Shown: positions 8,840-15,867 of the stretch, piece after piece
Layout: the number at the start of each line of letters is the position of its first letter
How positions within the stretch are numbered: position 1 is the first letter of the stretch
Assembly (NCBI RefSeq): GCF_042663225.1
Contig: NZ_JBHTAA010000005.1
Location: 1,674,001 to 1,738,000 of the forward strand
Direction of reading: 5' to 3'
Origin: Haloferax namakaokahaiae
Lineage (GTDB): Archaea; Halobacteriota; Halobacteria; Halobacteriales; Haloferacaceae
Length of the DNA: 64,000 bases
Translations under genes and position numbers: made by a program
Notes under the pieces: generated by a model
Told to the model about the DNA's origin: nothing
The model's input: the letters and a program-made list of their open reading frames with translations, nothing else
Databases searched by the model: none

Positions 8840-10132
8840 ATGAGCGACGACACGCCGGGATTCCACACCCGCAGTCTCCACGCCGGACAAGAACCAGACG
8901 CCGCGACCGGTGCTCGCGCACCGCCGCTGTATCAGACTACTTCGTACGTCTTCGACGACGCCGCCGACGCGGCCGCGCAGTTCGCCCTGGAAAAACCCGG
9001 TCACATCTACTCGCGGCTGATGAACCCGACCGTCGGCATGCTCCAAGAACGACTGGCCTCGCTCGAAGGCGGCGTCGGCGCGGTCGCCACCTCGTCGGGG
9101 ATGGCCGCGTTCGACCTCGCAAACTTCCTGCTCGCGTCGGCCGGCGACAACATCGTCTCGGCCTCGTCGCTCTACGGGGGCACCTACACCTACCTTACCC
9201 ACTCTGTCGAGCGCCGCGGCGTCACCACCCGATTCGTGGACACCCTCGACGTGGACGCCTACGCCGAGGCCATCGACGAGGACACCGCCTTCGTCCACCT
9301 CGAAACCATCGGCAACCCGGCGCTCGTGACGCCCGATATCGAAGCCATCGCCGACGTGGCGCACGAACACGGCACGCCGCTGGTCGTGGACAACACGTTC
9401 GCCACGCCCGCCCTCTGCCGACCTATCGAACACGGCGCGGACATCGTCTGGGAGTCCACGACGAAGTGGATTCACGGGGCCGGGACGACCATCGGCGGCG
9501 TCCTCGTAGACGGCGGCACCTTCCCCTGGGACGAGTACGCCGACGACTACCCCGAGATTGCCAAGCCGAACCCGGCGTACCACGGCATCAACTTCGCCGA
9601 GACGTTCGGTGACGCCGCGTTCACCTACGCCGGTATCGCGCGCGGTCTCCGCGACCTCGGAAACGCCCAATCACCCTTCGACGCGTGGCAGACGCTCGAA
9701 AAACTCGAATCGTTCCCGCTTCGGATGCGCGCGCACTGCGAGAACGCCCAACTCGTCGCGGAGTTTCTCGACGACCACGAGAAGGTGTCGTGGGTGAACT
9801 ACCCCGGTCTCGAATCTCACGAGACCCACGAAGAGGCCTCGAAGTACTTGGATTCGGGCTACGGCGGCATGATCACGTTCGGTCTCGCAGACGGCTACGA
9901 GGCCGCCAAAGGCACCGTGAACAACGTCGAACTCGCCTCGCTCCTCGCAAACGTCGGCGACGCGAAGACGCTCGTCATCCACCCAGCATCGACGACGCAC
10001 CAGCAACTCACCGACGAAGAACAGGCCGCCGCGGGCGTCACGCCCGACATGGTTCGCCTCTCGGTCGGCATCGAAGACCCCGACGACATCGTCGCCGACC
10101 TCGACCAGGCCATCCGCACGGCTTCGAACTGA
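8840..10132 (+). CDS. metY: O-acetylhomoserine aminocarboxypropyltransferase (sulfhydrylase), copy 2
   Basis: Paralogue of the gene at 6127, 430 residues, with the same landmarks: RSLHAGQEPD, PPLYQTTSYVF, YSRLMNPT, SSGMAA, DNTFATP and PLP Lys209 in ESTTKWIHG. The region before the C-terminal domain reads ARGLRDLGNAQSPFDAW, the usual family form. It begins at the ATG at 8840, 134 bases after metX, so it may have its own promoter. Two MetY-type enzymes around one metX could split the work, for example sulfide versus another thiol or a cystathionine gamma-synthase-like role; sequence alone does not say which does what. Confidence 0.92.
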   Translation: MSDDTPGFHTRSLHAGQEPDAATGARAPPLYQTTSYVFDDAADAAAQFALEKPGHIYSRLMNPTVGMLQERLASLEGGVGAVATSSGMAAFDLANFLLASAGDNIVSASSLYGGTYTYLTHSVERRGVTTRFVDTLDVDAYAEAIDEDTAFVHLETIGNPALVTPDIEAIADVAHEHGTPLVVDNTFATPALCRPIEHGADIVWESTTKWIHGAGTTIGGVLVDGGTFPWDEYADDYPEIAKPNPAYHGINFAETFGDAAFTYAGIARGLRDLGNAQSPFDAWQTLEKLESFPLRMRAHCENAQLVAEFLDDHEKVSWVNYPGLESHETHEEASKYLDSGYGGMITFGLADGYEAAKGTVNNVELASLLANVGDAKTLVIHPASTTHQQLTDEEQAAAGVTPDMVRLSVGIEDPDDIVADLDQAIRTASN

Positions 10133-10188
10133 CTTCCGTCGTCGTCGCCGACCGTCGCTCCTTTTGTGGCTGGGTGTTTAGAACCGGT

Positions 10189-11349
10189 GTGGTAGAAGCA
10201 CTGCTCGTGGTTGGTCTGGTGGTCGCAGTGTTCGTCGGTTTCAACATCGGCGGCTCTTCGACAGGGGTAGCGTTCGGTCCCGCAGTCGGGTCGAACGTCC
10301 TCGGGAAGCTCGCTGCGGCGGGATTGATGACTGGCTTTGCACTCTTGGGTGGGTGGACTATCGGCCGCGAAGTCGTCGCCAAGATGGGCGGCCAAATCGT
10401 CCCGGAGAGCGAATTCACGCTCGTTGCGAGCGTCGGCGTCCTCTTCTTCGTCGGTCTCGCCCTCCTCGTCTCGAACACGTTCGGCGTTCCGGCGTCCACG
10501 TCGATGACGGCCGTCGGCGCGATTGCCGGTCTCGGTCTCGCCCGCGGCGCGCTCAACGCGTCGGTCATGCTCGAAATCATCTCGTGGTGGATCGTCGCGC
10601 CCGTCATCGCCTTCTGGGTCTGTGCGGTCATCGGACGGTACGTCTACCCGTATCTGGACGCGTGGCTCAAACTCGACCAGAGCCACGGCGCGCTGCTCAA
10701 ACTCGACCGAACCGGGTCGATTCCGCGCCCGCGACTCGGCCCGAACACGACCTACCGAGAACTCGGGAGTACGGTGCTCGTCATCGTGGTCGCCTGTTAC
10801 ATGGCGTTCTCCGCGGGCGCGTCGAACGTCGCCAACGCCGTCGCCCCGCTCGTCGGCAACGGCGCGCTCAGTATGGATATGGGGATTCTCCTCGCCGCGG
10901 GTGCGATTGGACTGGGTGCTTTCACGATTGCCCGGCGGACGCTCGATACCGTCGGTAACGACCTCACTGAACTCCCTATCCTCGCGGCGCTCATCGTCGA
11001 GACCGTGAGCGCGTCGCTCATCTCCTTTCTCTCGGCCATCGGCATCCCGGCGAGTCTCGCCGTGAGCGCGACGATGTGCATCGTCGGACTCGGTTGGGGT
11101 CGCGCGACGCGGACGGTCACGCTCGGCGAAGCACTCGGCAAGGGCGAAGCGCCCGCCGTATCGGTGAACGCGCTCGCCGCCGAGCGGGAAGACCGCGTGC
11201 CGGCGATGGGTGAGGAAGCACCGGACGAACTCGCCGCACACGACCTGTTCGACCCCGGAACGACGGGTCGAGTCATCTTCTTCTGGTTGCTCACGCCGTC
11301 GATTTCGGCGATTGCATCCTACGCACTCTTCTCGACTGTCTCGATTTGA
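10189..11349 (+). CDS. Low-affinity inorganic phosphate transporter, PiT family
   Basis: Integral membrane permease of 386 residues with about ten hydrophobic helices. The two inverted PiT signatures are visible: FVGFNIGGSSTGVAFGPAVG near the N-terminus and AFSAGASNVANAVAPLVGNG after a hydrophilic loop at about 155-195. In the first copy the usual GANDVANA is changed to GGSSTGVA, a variant often seen in haloarchaea. The start is a GTG; I prefer 10189, with an in-frame GTG at 10174 as alternative, since no ATG precedes the first helix. It follows metY copy 2 by 56 bases. Confidence 0.88.
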   Translation: MVEALLVVGLVVAVFVGFNIGGSSTGVAFGPAVGSNVLGKLAAAGLMTGFALLGGWTIGREVVAKMGGQIVPESEFTLVASVGVLFFVGLALLVSNTFGVPASTSMTAVGAIAGLGLARGALNASVMLEIISWWIVAPVIAFWVCAVIGRYVYPYLDAWLKLDQSHGALLKLDRTGSIPRPRLGPNTTYRELGSTVLVIVVACYMAFSAGASNVANAVAPLVGNGALSMDMGILLAAGAIGLGAFTIARRTLDTVGNDLTELPILAALIVETVSASLISFLSAIGIPASLAVSATMCIVGLGWGRATRTVTLGEALGKGEAPAVSVNALAAEREDRVPAMGEEAPDELAAHDLFDPGTTGRVIFFWLLTPSISAIASYALFSTVSI

Positions 11350-11471
11350 GACCGTCATTTTTCGCGTCGGAGTGCAATCCCTCACGAAATACCGTGAGAA
11401 TACCCACCACGCCAGTCGATTTGGCACGAAAACAGCAAAGTCTAATGGGGTGGCCTTCGAATCAGAGTCCG

Positions 11472-11861
11472 ATGCCCACGGTAACTTACCTTAACTACGA
11501 AACTCTCGACGACCAGGGTTGGGACATGGACGACGACGACCTCTTCGAGAAGGCCGCCGACGCTGGCCTCGACGCTGAAGACTTCGGCGAACTCGAAGTC
11601 AACCAGGGCGAATACATCCTCGAAGCCGCAGAGGCGCAGGGCTACGACTGGCCGTTCAGCTGCCGCGCAGGCGCCTGTGCGAACTGTGCTTCCATCGTCA
11701 AGGTCGGCGAAATCGAGATGGACATGCAGCAGATTCTCTCCGACGAAGAAGTCAACGAGAAGAACGTCCGTCTCACCTGCATCGGTTCGCCCACGACCGA
11801 CGAGGTCAAAATCGTCTACAACGCGAAGCACCTCGACTACCTGCAGAACCGCGTCATCTAA
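11472..11861 (+). CDS. fdx: Halophilic [2Fe-2S] ferredoxin
   Basis: Plant-type electron carrier of 129 residues. Cluster ligands are Cys64, Cys69, Cys72 (SCRAGACANC) and Cys103 (LTCIGSP). Residues about 11-40 are an acidic insertion (DDQGWDMDDDDLFEKAADAG), the well-known haloarchaeal feature that keeps the protein soluble in high salt. In haloarchaea this ferredoxin accepts electrons from pyruvate and 2-oxoglutarate ferredoxin oxidoreductases. The ATG at 11472 is chosen because PTVTYLNYE is the usual N-terminus. A hairpin follows the stop codon directly, indicating a single-gene transcript. Confidence 0.96.
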   Translation: MPTVTYLNYETLDDQGWDMDDDDLFEKAADAGLDAEDFGELEVNQGEYILEAAEAQGYDWPFSCRAGACANCASIVKVGEIEMDMQQILSDEEVNEKNVRLTCIGSPTTDEVKIVYNAKHLDYLQNRVI

Positions 11862-11869
11862 ACAGCGGC

Positions 11870-11887
11870 GTTAAACACACGTTTAAC
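11870..11887 (+). terminator. Hairpin after the ferredoxin gene
   Basis: GTTAAAC and GTTTAAC form a perfect 7-bp stem with a 4-base loop, starting 9 bases after the ferredoxin stop codon. There is no long T-run immediately after it, so it may act as a 3' stabiliser as well as a stop. A second perfect small hairpin (GTGCGA-AACA-TCGCAC) lies at 11926-11941. Confidence 0.5.
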
Positions 11888-11974
11888 ATCTGCTATAAGA
11901 ATGGGCCAAGGATAACTCCTTAAAGGTGCGAAACATCGCACTATCGCCCCTAAAATTCGATTTTTCTTTGCTAC

Positions 11975-11991
11975 GAAACTGCCGATAGATG
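11975..11991 (+). repeat. 17-bp direct repeat, left copy, flanking the restriction-modification island
   Basis: GAAACTGCCGATAGATG, identical to 14184-14200. The two copies bracket the winged-helix, methyltransferase and nuclease genes, 2.2 kb apart. No integrase lies between them. They may be an attachment-site or target-site duplication left by insertion, which is an inference. Confidence 0.7.
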
Positions 11992-12193
11992 TGTTTGAGA
12001 GTCCCGTATATGCGCTGAATTTTTCCTATGTAAACGTACAGTAACAGCCTCAAATGCGATAGTCGAGTCCAAGTTAGCTGATTATTTCGGAAACGAACCC
12101 GAAATCACTGAGCGCCGTTGTCCAGTCGGCGAATGAATCTTCTTCAGTGGTGAATGCGAGCCTCAGCAAGGGTCGAAGTAACGAGATAACTCA

Positions 12194-12433
12194 CTATTCA
12201 ACGATGAGCCAGACAAACGCGCCACCGACTTTCTCACTCTCCACTCGCTCGTCTTTCTCCAATTCTTTGAGACGACGGTATGCGAGGTCGTACGAGCAGC
12301 CGACCTCGTCGGCGACGCGTTGGGTGCTGGCGACGGGTAGAGATGTGACCGCGTCAAGGAAATCTCCGTCCTCGAACTGTGGACTCCAGCGTCCTCCTTC
12401 ATCTCTGGAGTTGCCTCTGTGGTCGTCGCCCAT
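12194..12433 (-). CDS. Small winged-helix DNA-binding protein, putative controller of the adjacent methyltransferase
   Basis: A 79-residue protein. Residues about 25-70 (FLDAVTSLPVASTQRVADEVGCSYDLAYRRLKELEKDERVE in outline) form a winged helix with recognition helix CSYDLAYRRLKEL and a wing ending VGGAFVWLI. The ATG at 12433 is preferred to the upstream one at 12481, which lies in the divergent control region. It is divergent from the methyltransferase gene with a 108-base spacer that holds an inverted repeat. The position suggests a controller role in the restriction-modification system; homologous small haloarchaeal HTH proteins also occur alone. Confidence 0.7.
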   Translation of the reverse strand: MGDDHRGNSRDEGGRWSPQFEDGDFLDAVTSLPVASTQRVADEVGCSYDLAYRRLKELEKDERVESEKVGGAFVWLIVE

Positions 12434-12483
12434 AAACCGTGTTGTGTCATGCAACTGCCTTAAGCGCTCCAATACGCCCACCG

Positions 12484-12515
12484 TTCAATCCTAGGTTGAA
12501 GGGAAGACTTTATCA
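12484..12515. promoter_or_regulatory. Divergent control region with a CTAG-containing inverted repeat and TATA box
   Basis: TTCAA and TTGAA (12484-12488 and 12496-12500) flank CCTAGG, giving an almost symmetrical 17-base element with a CTAG at 12491-12494. A TATA-like CTTTATCA (12508-12515) lies about 30 bases before the methyltransferase ATG. A second TATA-like tract (12527-12535) is too close to that ATG to drive it. The element is a plausible operator for the divergent winged-helix protein. Confidence 0.5.
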
Positions 12516-12541
12516 TTGGAACTTTCCTTTTATATCACAGA

Positions 12542-13318
12542 ATGAGCGACGACGCCGACGGCCCATCTCCGCAGACTACGCTCACGGGCGAGGCACCCAC
12601 GGAACTAACGACTGACGACTTGATTGTATCCGCTCACCAAGCACGCAACGACGAGGTTTTTCCCAAGGTTCTCGACCTCCACGTAGAGACTGGCTCGAAA
12701 GTGGCTGACGTGACTTACGGTAGAGGCGTCTTCTGGAAGCAGATCCCCGAAACGGCGTTTGACTTATACGGAACAGACCTTGACCCCGACAAGTCGCCGA
12801 GCGGAGAAAGTGTTGACTGCCGTGACCTCCCATACGAGGACAACTCGTTCGACGTGGTCGTACTTGACCCGCCGTACGCCGAGGGCTTCTACCGACGCAA
12901 CAAGGATATGCTCGCGGGTGGTGATGGGAGCCACTCAAACTTCCGCGAACACTACAGCAACGGCGAAGTCGTCGATACCAAGGGCTCGAAGTACCACGGC
13001 GCAGTCATCGACCTCTACTGCGCGGCAGGGGCCGAAGCAAAGCGCGTGCTGAAGGACGACGGCACGCTCATCGTCAAAACGCAGGATGAAGTCTCCGCGA
13101 ACACGCAGGAACTCACTCACGTCCAGATAATCAACTTCTACGAGTCACAGCTTGGTTTCTATACTAAGGATTTATTCGTCACTGTCCGTTCGAACACGCC
13201 CGCAGTGTCTGGCGTCTATAACCAAGTTCACGCTCGGAAGAACCACTCCTACTTTCTCGTCTTTAACTTCGACAACAAGCCGACCAACACCCAGTACGCT
13301 GGGGTTGCCACTGAGTAA
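12542..13318 (+). CDS. Site-specific DNA methyltransferase, amino type (possibly CTAG-specific, Zim-like)
   Basis: 258 residues. AdoMet motif I is VADVTYGRGVFWKQ, followed by the acidic LYGTDLDP and by the amino-methyltransferase catalytic motif VVVLDPPYAEGF (motif IV), then GTLIVKTQD. Motif order I before IV with no large target domain fits a small type II enzyme making N4-methylcytosine or N6-methyladenine. I recall that haloarchaeal orphan CTAG methylases (Zim) look like this; the specificity is inference. The last base is 3 bases from the convergent nuclease gene, and the gene is divergent from a winged-helix gene: the layout of a small restriction-modification system. Confidence 0.8.
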   Translation: MSDDADGPSPQTTLTGEAPTELTTDDLIVSAHQARNDEVFPKVLDLHVETGSKVADVTYGRGVFWKQIPETAFDLYGTDLDPDKSPSGESVDCRDLPYEDNSFDVVVLDPPYAEGFYRRNKDMLAGGDGSHSNFREHYSNGEVVDTKGSKYHGAVIDLYCAAGAEAKRVLKDDGTLIVKTQDEVSANTQELTHVQIINFYESQLGFYTKDLFVTVRSNTPAVSGVYNQVHARKNHSYFLVFNFDNKPTNTQYAGVATE

Positions 13319-13321
13319 TCT

Positions 13322-13954
13322 CTACCGCTCGGCGACGGTTTCTTCGACGAGTGGCCAGATGTTCTCGCTGTAGATACTGTCGTCGGGAAGTGGGTACTCG
13401 ATGTTGTGCATTCCCTTGATGAGGCGGTCTTGTGCCGCCTCACTGTAGGAATGGTACGTTGTCTTCGGCAAGTCTTCGTTCTTGGCGAACACGAAGTTCC
13501 ATTCATTGCCGAACTCGAAGATGCCGACGGCGAGGATGTCGAACTCACCAACTTCCAACAAGGTCGTTTCGACTGTCTCACCGCTATCGAGTTCGATTTC
13601 CCTCCGGTCACTGGCGTCACACTGGTACTTCCCTGTGTAGTGAACCTCGCCGCTCAGCGTATTGCGTGCCTCCACGTAATTGCTCTGGAGACATTTCACC
13701 TCGACGATGATGTGTTCTTCCCCGTCCCAATCGAACCGCCAGTCCCCTTTGAGTTCGCGGTCATGATCATCGGGGCTGTGTAGGTTCTGTACTCGCGGAT
13801 TCTGTTCTAGAACGTCTACCTTGAGCTTCTCCTCTGCCATATATCCCTTCATCATCCCCATCAGACTGGGATTCCGGTTGAAAACCTCGTTAAATTCGGG
13901 TTTGCTCGCATTCCAGTAATCGAAATAGTCCGTATCGTCCGATTCTTCGCTCAC
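13322..13954 (-). CDS. PD-(D/E)XK-type nuclease, putative restriction endonuclease
   Basis: 210 residues. A PD-(D/E)XK pattern is readable: Asp71 or Asp75 in GDWRFDWDG, then Glu85-x-Lys87 in IIVEVKC, with Gln90 next to it. The following FDILAVGIFEFGNEWNF (about 138-154) resembles the strand that closes the active site in many type II restriction enzymes. It is convergent with the methyltransferase and separated by 3 bases. The start is the GTG at 13954, about 30 bases after a TATA-like TTTAAA on the minus strand. That it cuts the sequence protected by its neighbour is inferred from adjacency. Confidence 0.65.
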   Translation of the reverse strand: MSEESDDTDYFDYWNASKPEFNEVFNRNPSLMGMMKGYMAEEKLKVDVLEQNPRVQNLHSPDDHDRELKGDWRFDWDGEEHIIVEVKCLQSNYVEARNTLSGEVHYTGKYQCDASDRREIELDSGETVETTLLEVGEFDILAVGIFEFGNEWNFVFAKNEDLPKTTYHSYSEAAQDRLIKGMHNIEYPLPDDSIYSENIWPLVEETVAER

Positions 13955-14301
13955 ATAAATGGGAAGATGTTGGAATCATATGAGATACGTTTAAATTCTG
14001 AATTGAACGGGGATTACAAAGGCGACAGTGGTGTGTAGACTGACCAGAGACGGAGGAAAAGTTACTCGTCGGCAGTTGCAGACTAATCAGAATCAATTGA
14101 CTCGACCTTCGAGACGCACAAAACACGCAAAACACCTATTCTTAAGCAGAAAACTGCCTGAAATACTCGTATAGTCATCTGTAGAAACTGCCGATAGATG
14201 ATTATCGACCCAAACAGTCACACCGAGCTGTAAACCGGTGTCTGTTCGTGTTGTACCCCCAAATCAGTCTATACAAGTTATAGGATACCAGCTCTGTTCT
14301 C
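13955..14301. other. Intergenic stretch, AT-rich, no gene
   Basis: 347 bases with no credible frame. It holds the nuclease promoter (TTTAAA near 13988-13993), a partial relative of the direct repeat (AGAAAACTGCC near 14150), the right copy of the 17-bp repeat (14184-14200) and then ordinary AT-rich sequence up to the toxin gene. Confidence 0.65.
14184..14200 (+). repeat. 17-bp direct repeat, right copy
   Basis: GAAACTGCCGATAGATG, an exact match to 11975-11991 in the same orientation. The toxin-antitoxin pair lies just outside this copy. Confidence 0.7.
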
Positions 14302-14655
14302 TCAGTTGAGACCGAGACTCAGTTTTAGCGCATCGTCTACCTGCCCCATCGTTCCCGTGTCCAGACTTCCGACGACTGAGTGAATCCGCTTTTCGATGGA
14401 GACGACCCGAATCTGGTCGAGACGAACCGACGAGTCCTTCTCGAACGGCGAGTCATCCGCTTCGACCAGCACCTCGAACGGGTAGCCTCGGTACGTGCCA
14501 GTCGCCGGTGCGACGATGGTCGTACTCGAATTCGCGTTCCCGACGTCGTTCTGGACGACGACCGCTGGGCGCGTCTTCTTCATTTCGTGACCCTCAGCAG
14601 GGTCGAGTCGGACGATGACGACGTCGCCGCGTTTCACTGCCGTCTTCTCACTCAT
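14302..14655 (-). CDS. PemK/MazF-family toxin (endoribonuclease)
   Basis: 117 residues. The family pattern is clear: RGDVVIVRLDPAEGHEMKKTRPAVVVQND at the N-terminus (start GDV, Arg of the RP motif, VVVQND strand), then SSTTIVAPATG and the late strand RLDQIRVVSIEKR. MazF-type toxins cut mRNA at short motifs when the antitoxin is lost. It overlaps the antitoxin stop by ATGA (14652-14655), the canonical antitoxin-first order. All strands of the SH3-like barrel seem present, so it is likely active. Confidence 0.92.
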   Translation of the reverse strand: MSEKTAVKRGDVVIVRLDPAEGHEMKKTRPAVVVQNDVGNANSSTTIVAPATGTYRGYPFEVLVEADDSPFEKDSSVRLDQIRVVSIEKRIHSVVGSLDTGTMGQVDDALKLSLGLN

Positions 14656-14888
14656 TCATCCAGCCCGTTCCACGCCTCGTCCGACGTGTCGTCCCACGCT
14701 TCGGCCAACGATTCCGCACTTTCGGATGCTTCCCGATAGGCGGCGGCGAGTTCGTCTTCGTCGGGCCGGTCGTTTTCGACTTCCACCACGGCGACGGTCA
14801 CGCGCTTGTTCGCGTATTCCGTCCCGAGATAGATTCGACCCCGGTCGTCGGTGTCGTTGGTTCGCAGGTCTCGGGCGTCTACTTTCAT
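14652..14888 (-). CDS. Antitoxin of the PemK/MazF pair
   Basis: 78 residues. The first half (DDRGRIYLGTEYANKRVTVAVVEVE) resembles one AbrB/MazE-like swapped-hairpin half that binds DNA; the second half is very acidic (DEDELAAAYREASESAESLAEAWDDTSDEAW), typical of the segment that wraps the toxin. I chose the ATG at 14888 rather than an in-frame GTG at 14900, because the latter falls inside the operator repeat and the TATA element sits about 30 bases before 14888. Probably autoregulates its promoter with the toxin. Confidence 0.8.
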   Translation of the reverse strand: MKVDARDLRTNDTDDRGRIYLGTEYANKRVTVAVVEVENDRPDEDELAAAYREASESAESLAEAWDDTSDEAWNGLDE

Positions 14889-14893
14889 CGTGG

Positions 14894-14944
14894 TACCCAC
14901 TATGACCCACTGTCGAATAACTCTTACCCACTATTGCCCACAAA
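14894..14944 (-). promoter_or_regulatory. Toxin-antitoxin promoter with two direct repeats flanking the TATA element
   Basis: Two related 20-base units, TACCCACTATGACCCACTGT (14894-14913) and TACCCACTATTGCCCACAAA (14925-14944), start 31 bases apart, three helical turns. The minus-strand TATA-like GAGTTATTC (14914-14922) lies between them. Repressor binding at both units would cover TATA and the leader, as expected for an autoregulated pair. Confidence 0.55.
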
Positions 14945-15093
14945 TACGGCGAGTGAGACAACTGCCGAAAGAACCGCGTCATCGAAGACGCCAACTCTCA
15001 GCATTTCTTTCGCCGCGAGACCGACGAGCGACTGCTCTCGACCGACCCTCGCTCAACTGAACCTCGCTCGCCCGACCCTTGATCGCCGCCCGC

Positions 15094-15867
15094 TTACTCC
15101 ACTTCACTCCCGAGTCGTTGCCGCGGTCCCTCGACGACGTGACCACGAACGTCGTGCGCACCGACGACGACGAGGAGACCGGCAACCCCCGCGAGTACGA
15201 ACCCACGGACGACCGCTGGCAACGACCCGGCCGCGAGGAGCGTGACGGCCGCGCTGAAGACAAATCCAGCCTGCAACAGGAGTATCGCGGCGAGACCCCG
15301 ACTTCGCCGACCCGTCGAGCCGTATTCGACGCCGACGGCGACGGTTTCGACCGTCGTGTGGAGCGTCAAGAGCAGGACCGTCACGACGCCGAGTGCCTCG
15401 TTGGCCGCGTACACCGCCGCGAGCGCGATTCCCTCGAAGACCCGGTGGAGCGTCAGCGCGCCGCTCACCGCAGTGGCGCGGTTCACGAATCGCTCGCCGG
15501 TCGCGTGGTGGTGCGGCAGTACCAATCCAACGACGCTCCCGAGGAGGACGCCCGCGACGGCGACCACGGGGTCCGTCACGGCGATTGGGAGGAAGACGCT
15601 CACGCCGAGACCGACGAGGACGACACCGAACAGGGTCGTGAGACGCCGTCGCGTCGGCGGTGCGAGCGTCGTGAGTCGAGTCGAGCCGACGAGCGCCCAC
15701 AGTCCACCGAGCGTAGCGACGCCGACCGACAGAGCGAGGACGACGGTAATCGGGACGACGGTGCCCGCGCTCGACCCGAACTCGTGGGCGCTGGCGGGAC
15801 CGACACCGAACCAGACGAGCGCGGCGAGACCGAGGAGACGACCACTCGAACGAACGCGGTCAGTCAT
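15094..15867 (-). CDS. ZIP-family metal transporter at the end of the cox operon
   Basis: 257-residue integral membrane protein with about eight hydrophobic segments. ZIP metal-site motifs are visible: HRVFEGIALAAVY (the HxxxEG of helix IV) and LHTTVETVAVGV (HxxxE of helix V), with a histidine cluster LPHHHATG in the loop before. The N-terminus resembles a signal-anchor ending in ASAHE. Its ATG at 15867 overlaps the xdhC stop by 8 bases, so it belongs to the CO dehydrogenase operon. ZIP proteins import Zn, Fe, Mn or related ions; a role in supplying or balancing metal for the Mo-Cu enzyme is inference. Confidence 0.8.
   Translation of the reverse strand: MTDRVRSSGRLLGLAALVWFGVGPASAHEFGSSAGTVVPITVVLALSVGVATLGGLWALVGSTRLTTLAPPTRRRLTTLFGVVLVGLGVSVFLPIAVTDPVVAVAGVLLGSVVGLVLPHHHATGERFVNRATAVSGALTLHRVFEGIALAAVYAANEALGVVTVLLLTLHTTVETVAVGVEYGSTGRRSRGLAAILLLQAGFVFSAAVTLLAAGSLPAVVRGFVLAGVAGLLVVVGAHDVRGHVVEGPRQRLGSEVE

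Larger units (their letters stand above)
11862..12193. other. Intergenic stretch, AT-richer, no gene
   Basis: 332 bases without a credible reading frame on either strand. It contains the ferredoxin hairpin, a second hairpin at 11926-11941, the left copy of a 17-bp direct repeat (11975-11991) and T-rich tracts. The composition is clearly poorer in GC than the ferredoxin side and marks the left edge of the accessory segment. Confidence 0.7.

Noticed and set aside
9895..11427. 510-residue open frame antisense to metY copy 2 and the phosphate permease
   Set aside because: Spans two well-supported genes and has shadow-type composition.
11862..14301. CRISPR array or tRNA gene at the island edge
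   Set aside because: Only two copies of the 17-mer 2.2 kb apart, no spacers, and no cloverleaf or tRNA 3' end recognisable at either copy.
11975..14888. Toxin-antitoxin pair as part of the same repeat-bounded cassette
   Set aside because: The right repeat copy ends at 14200, before the toxin gene; only adjacency supports joining them.
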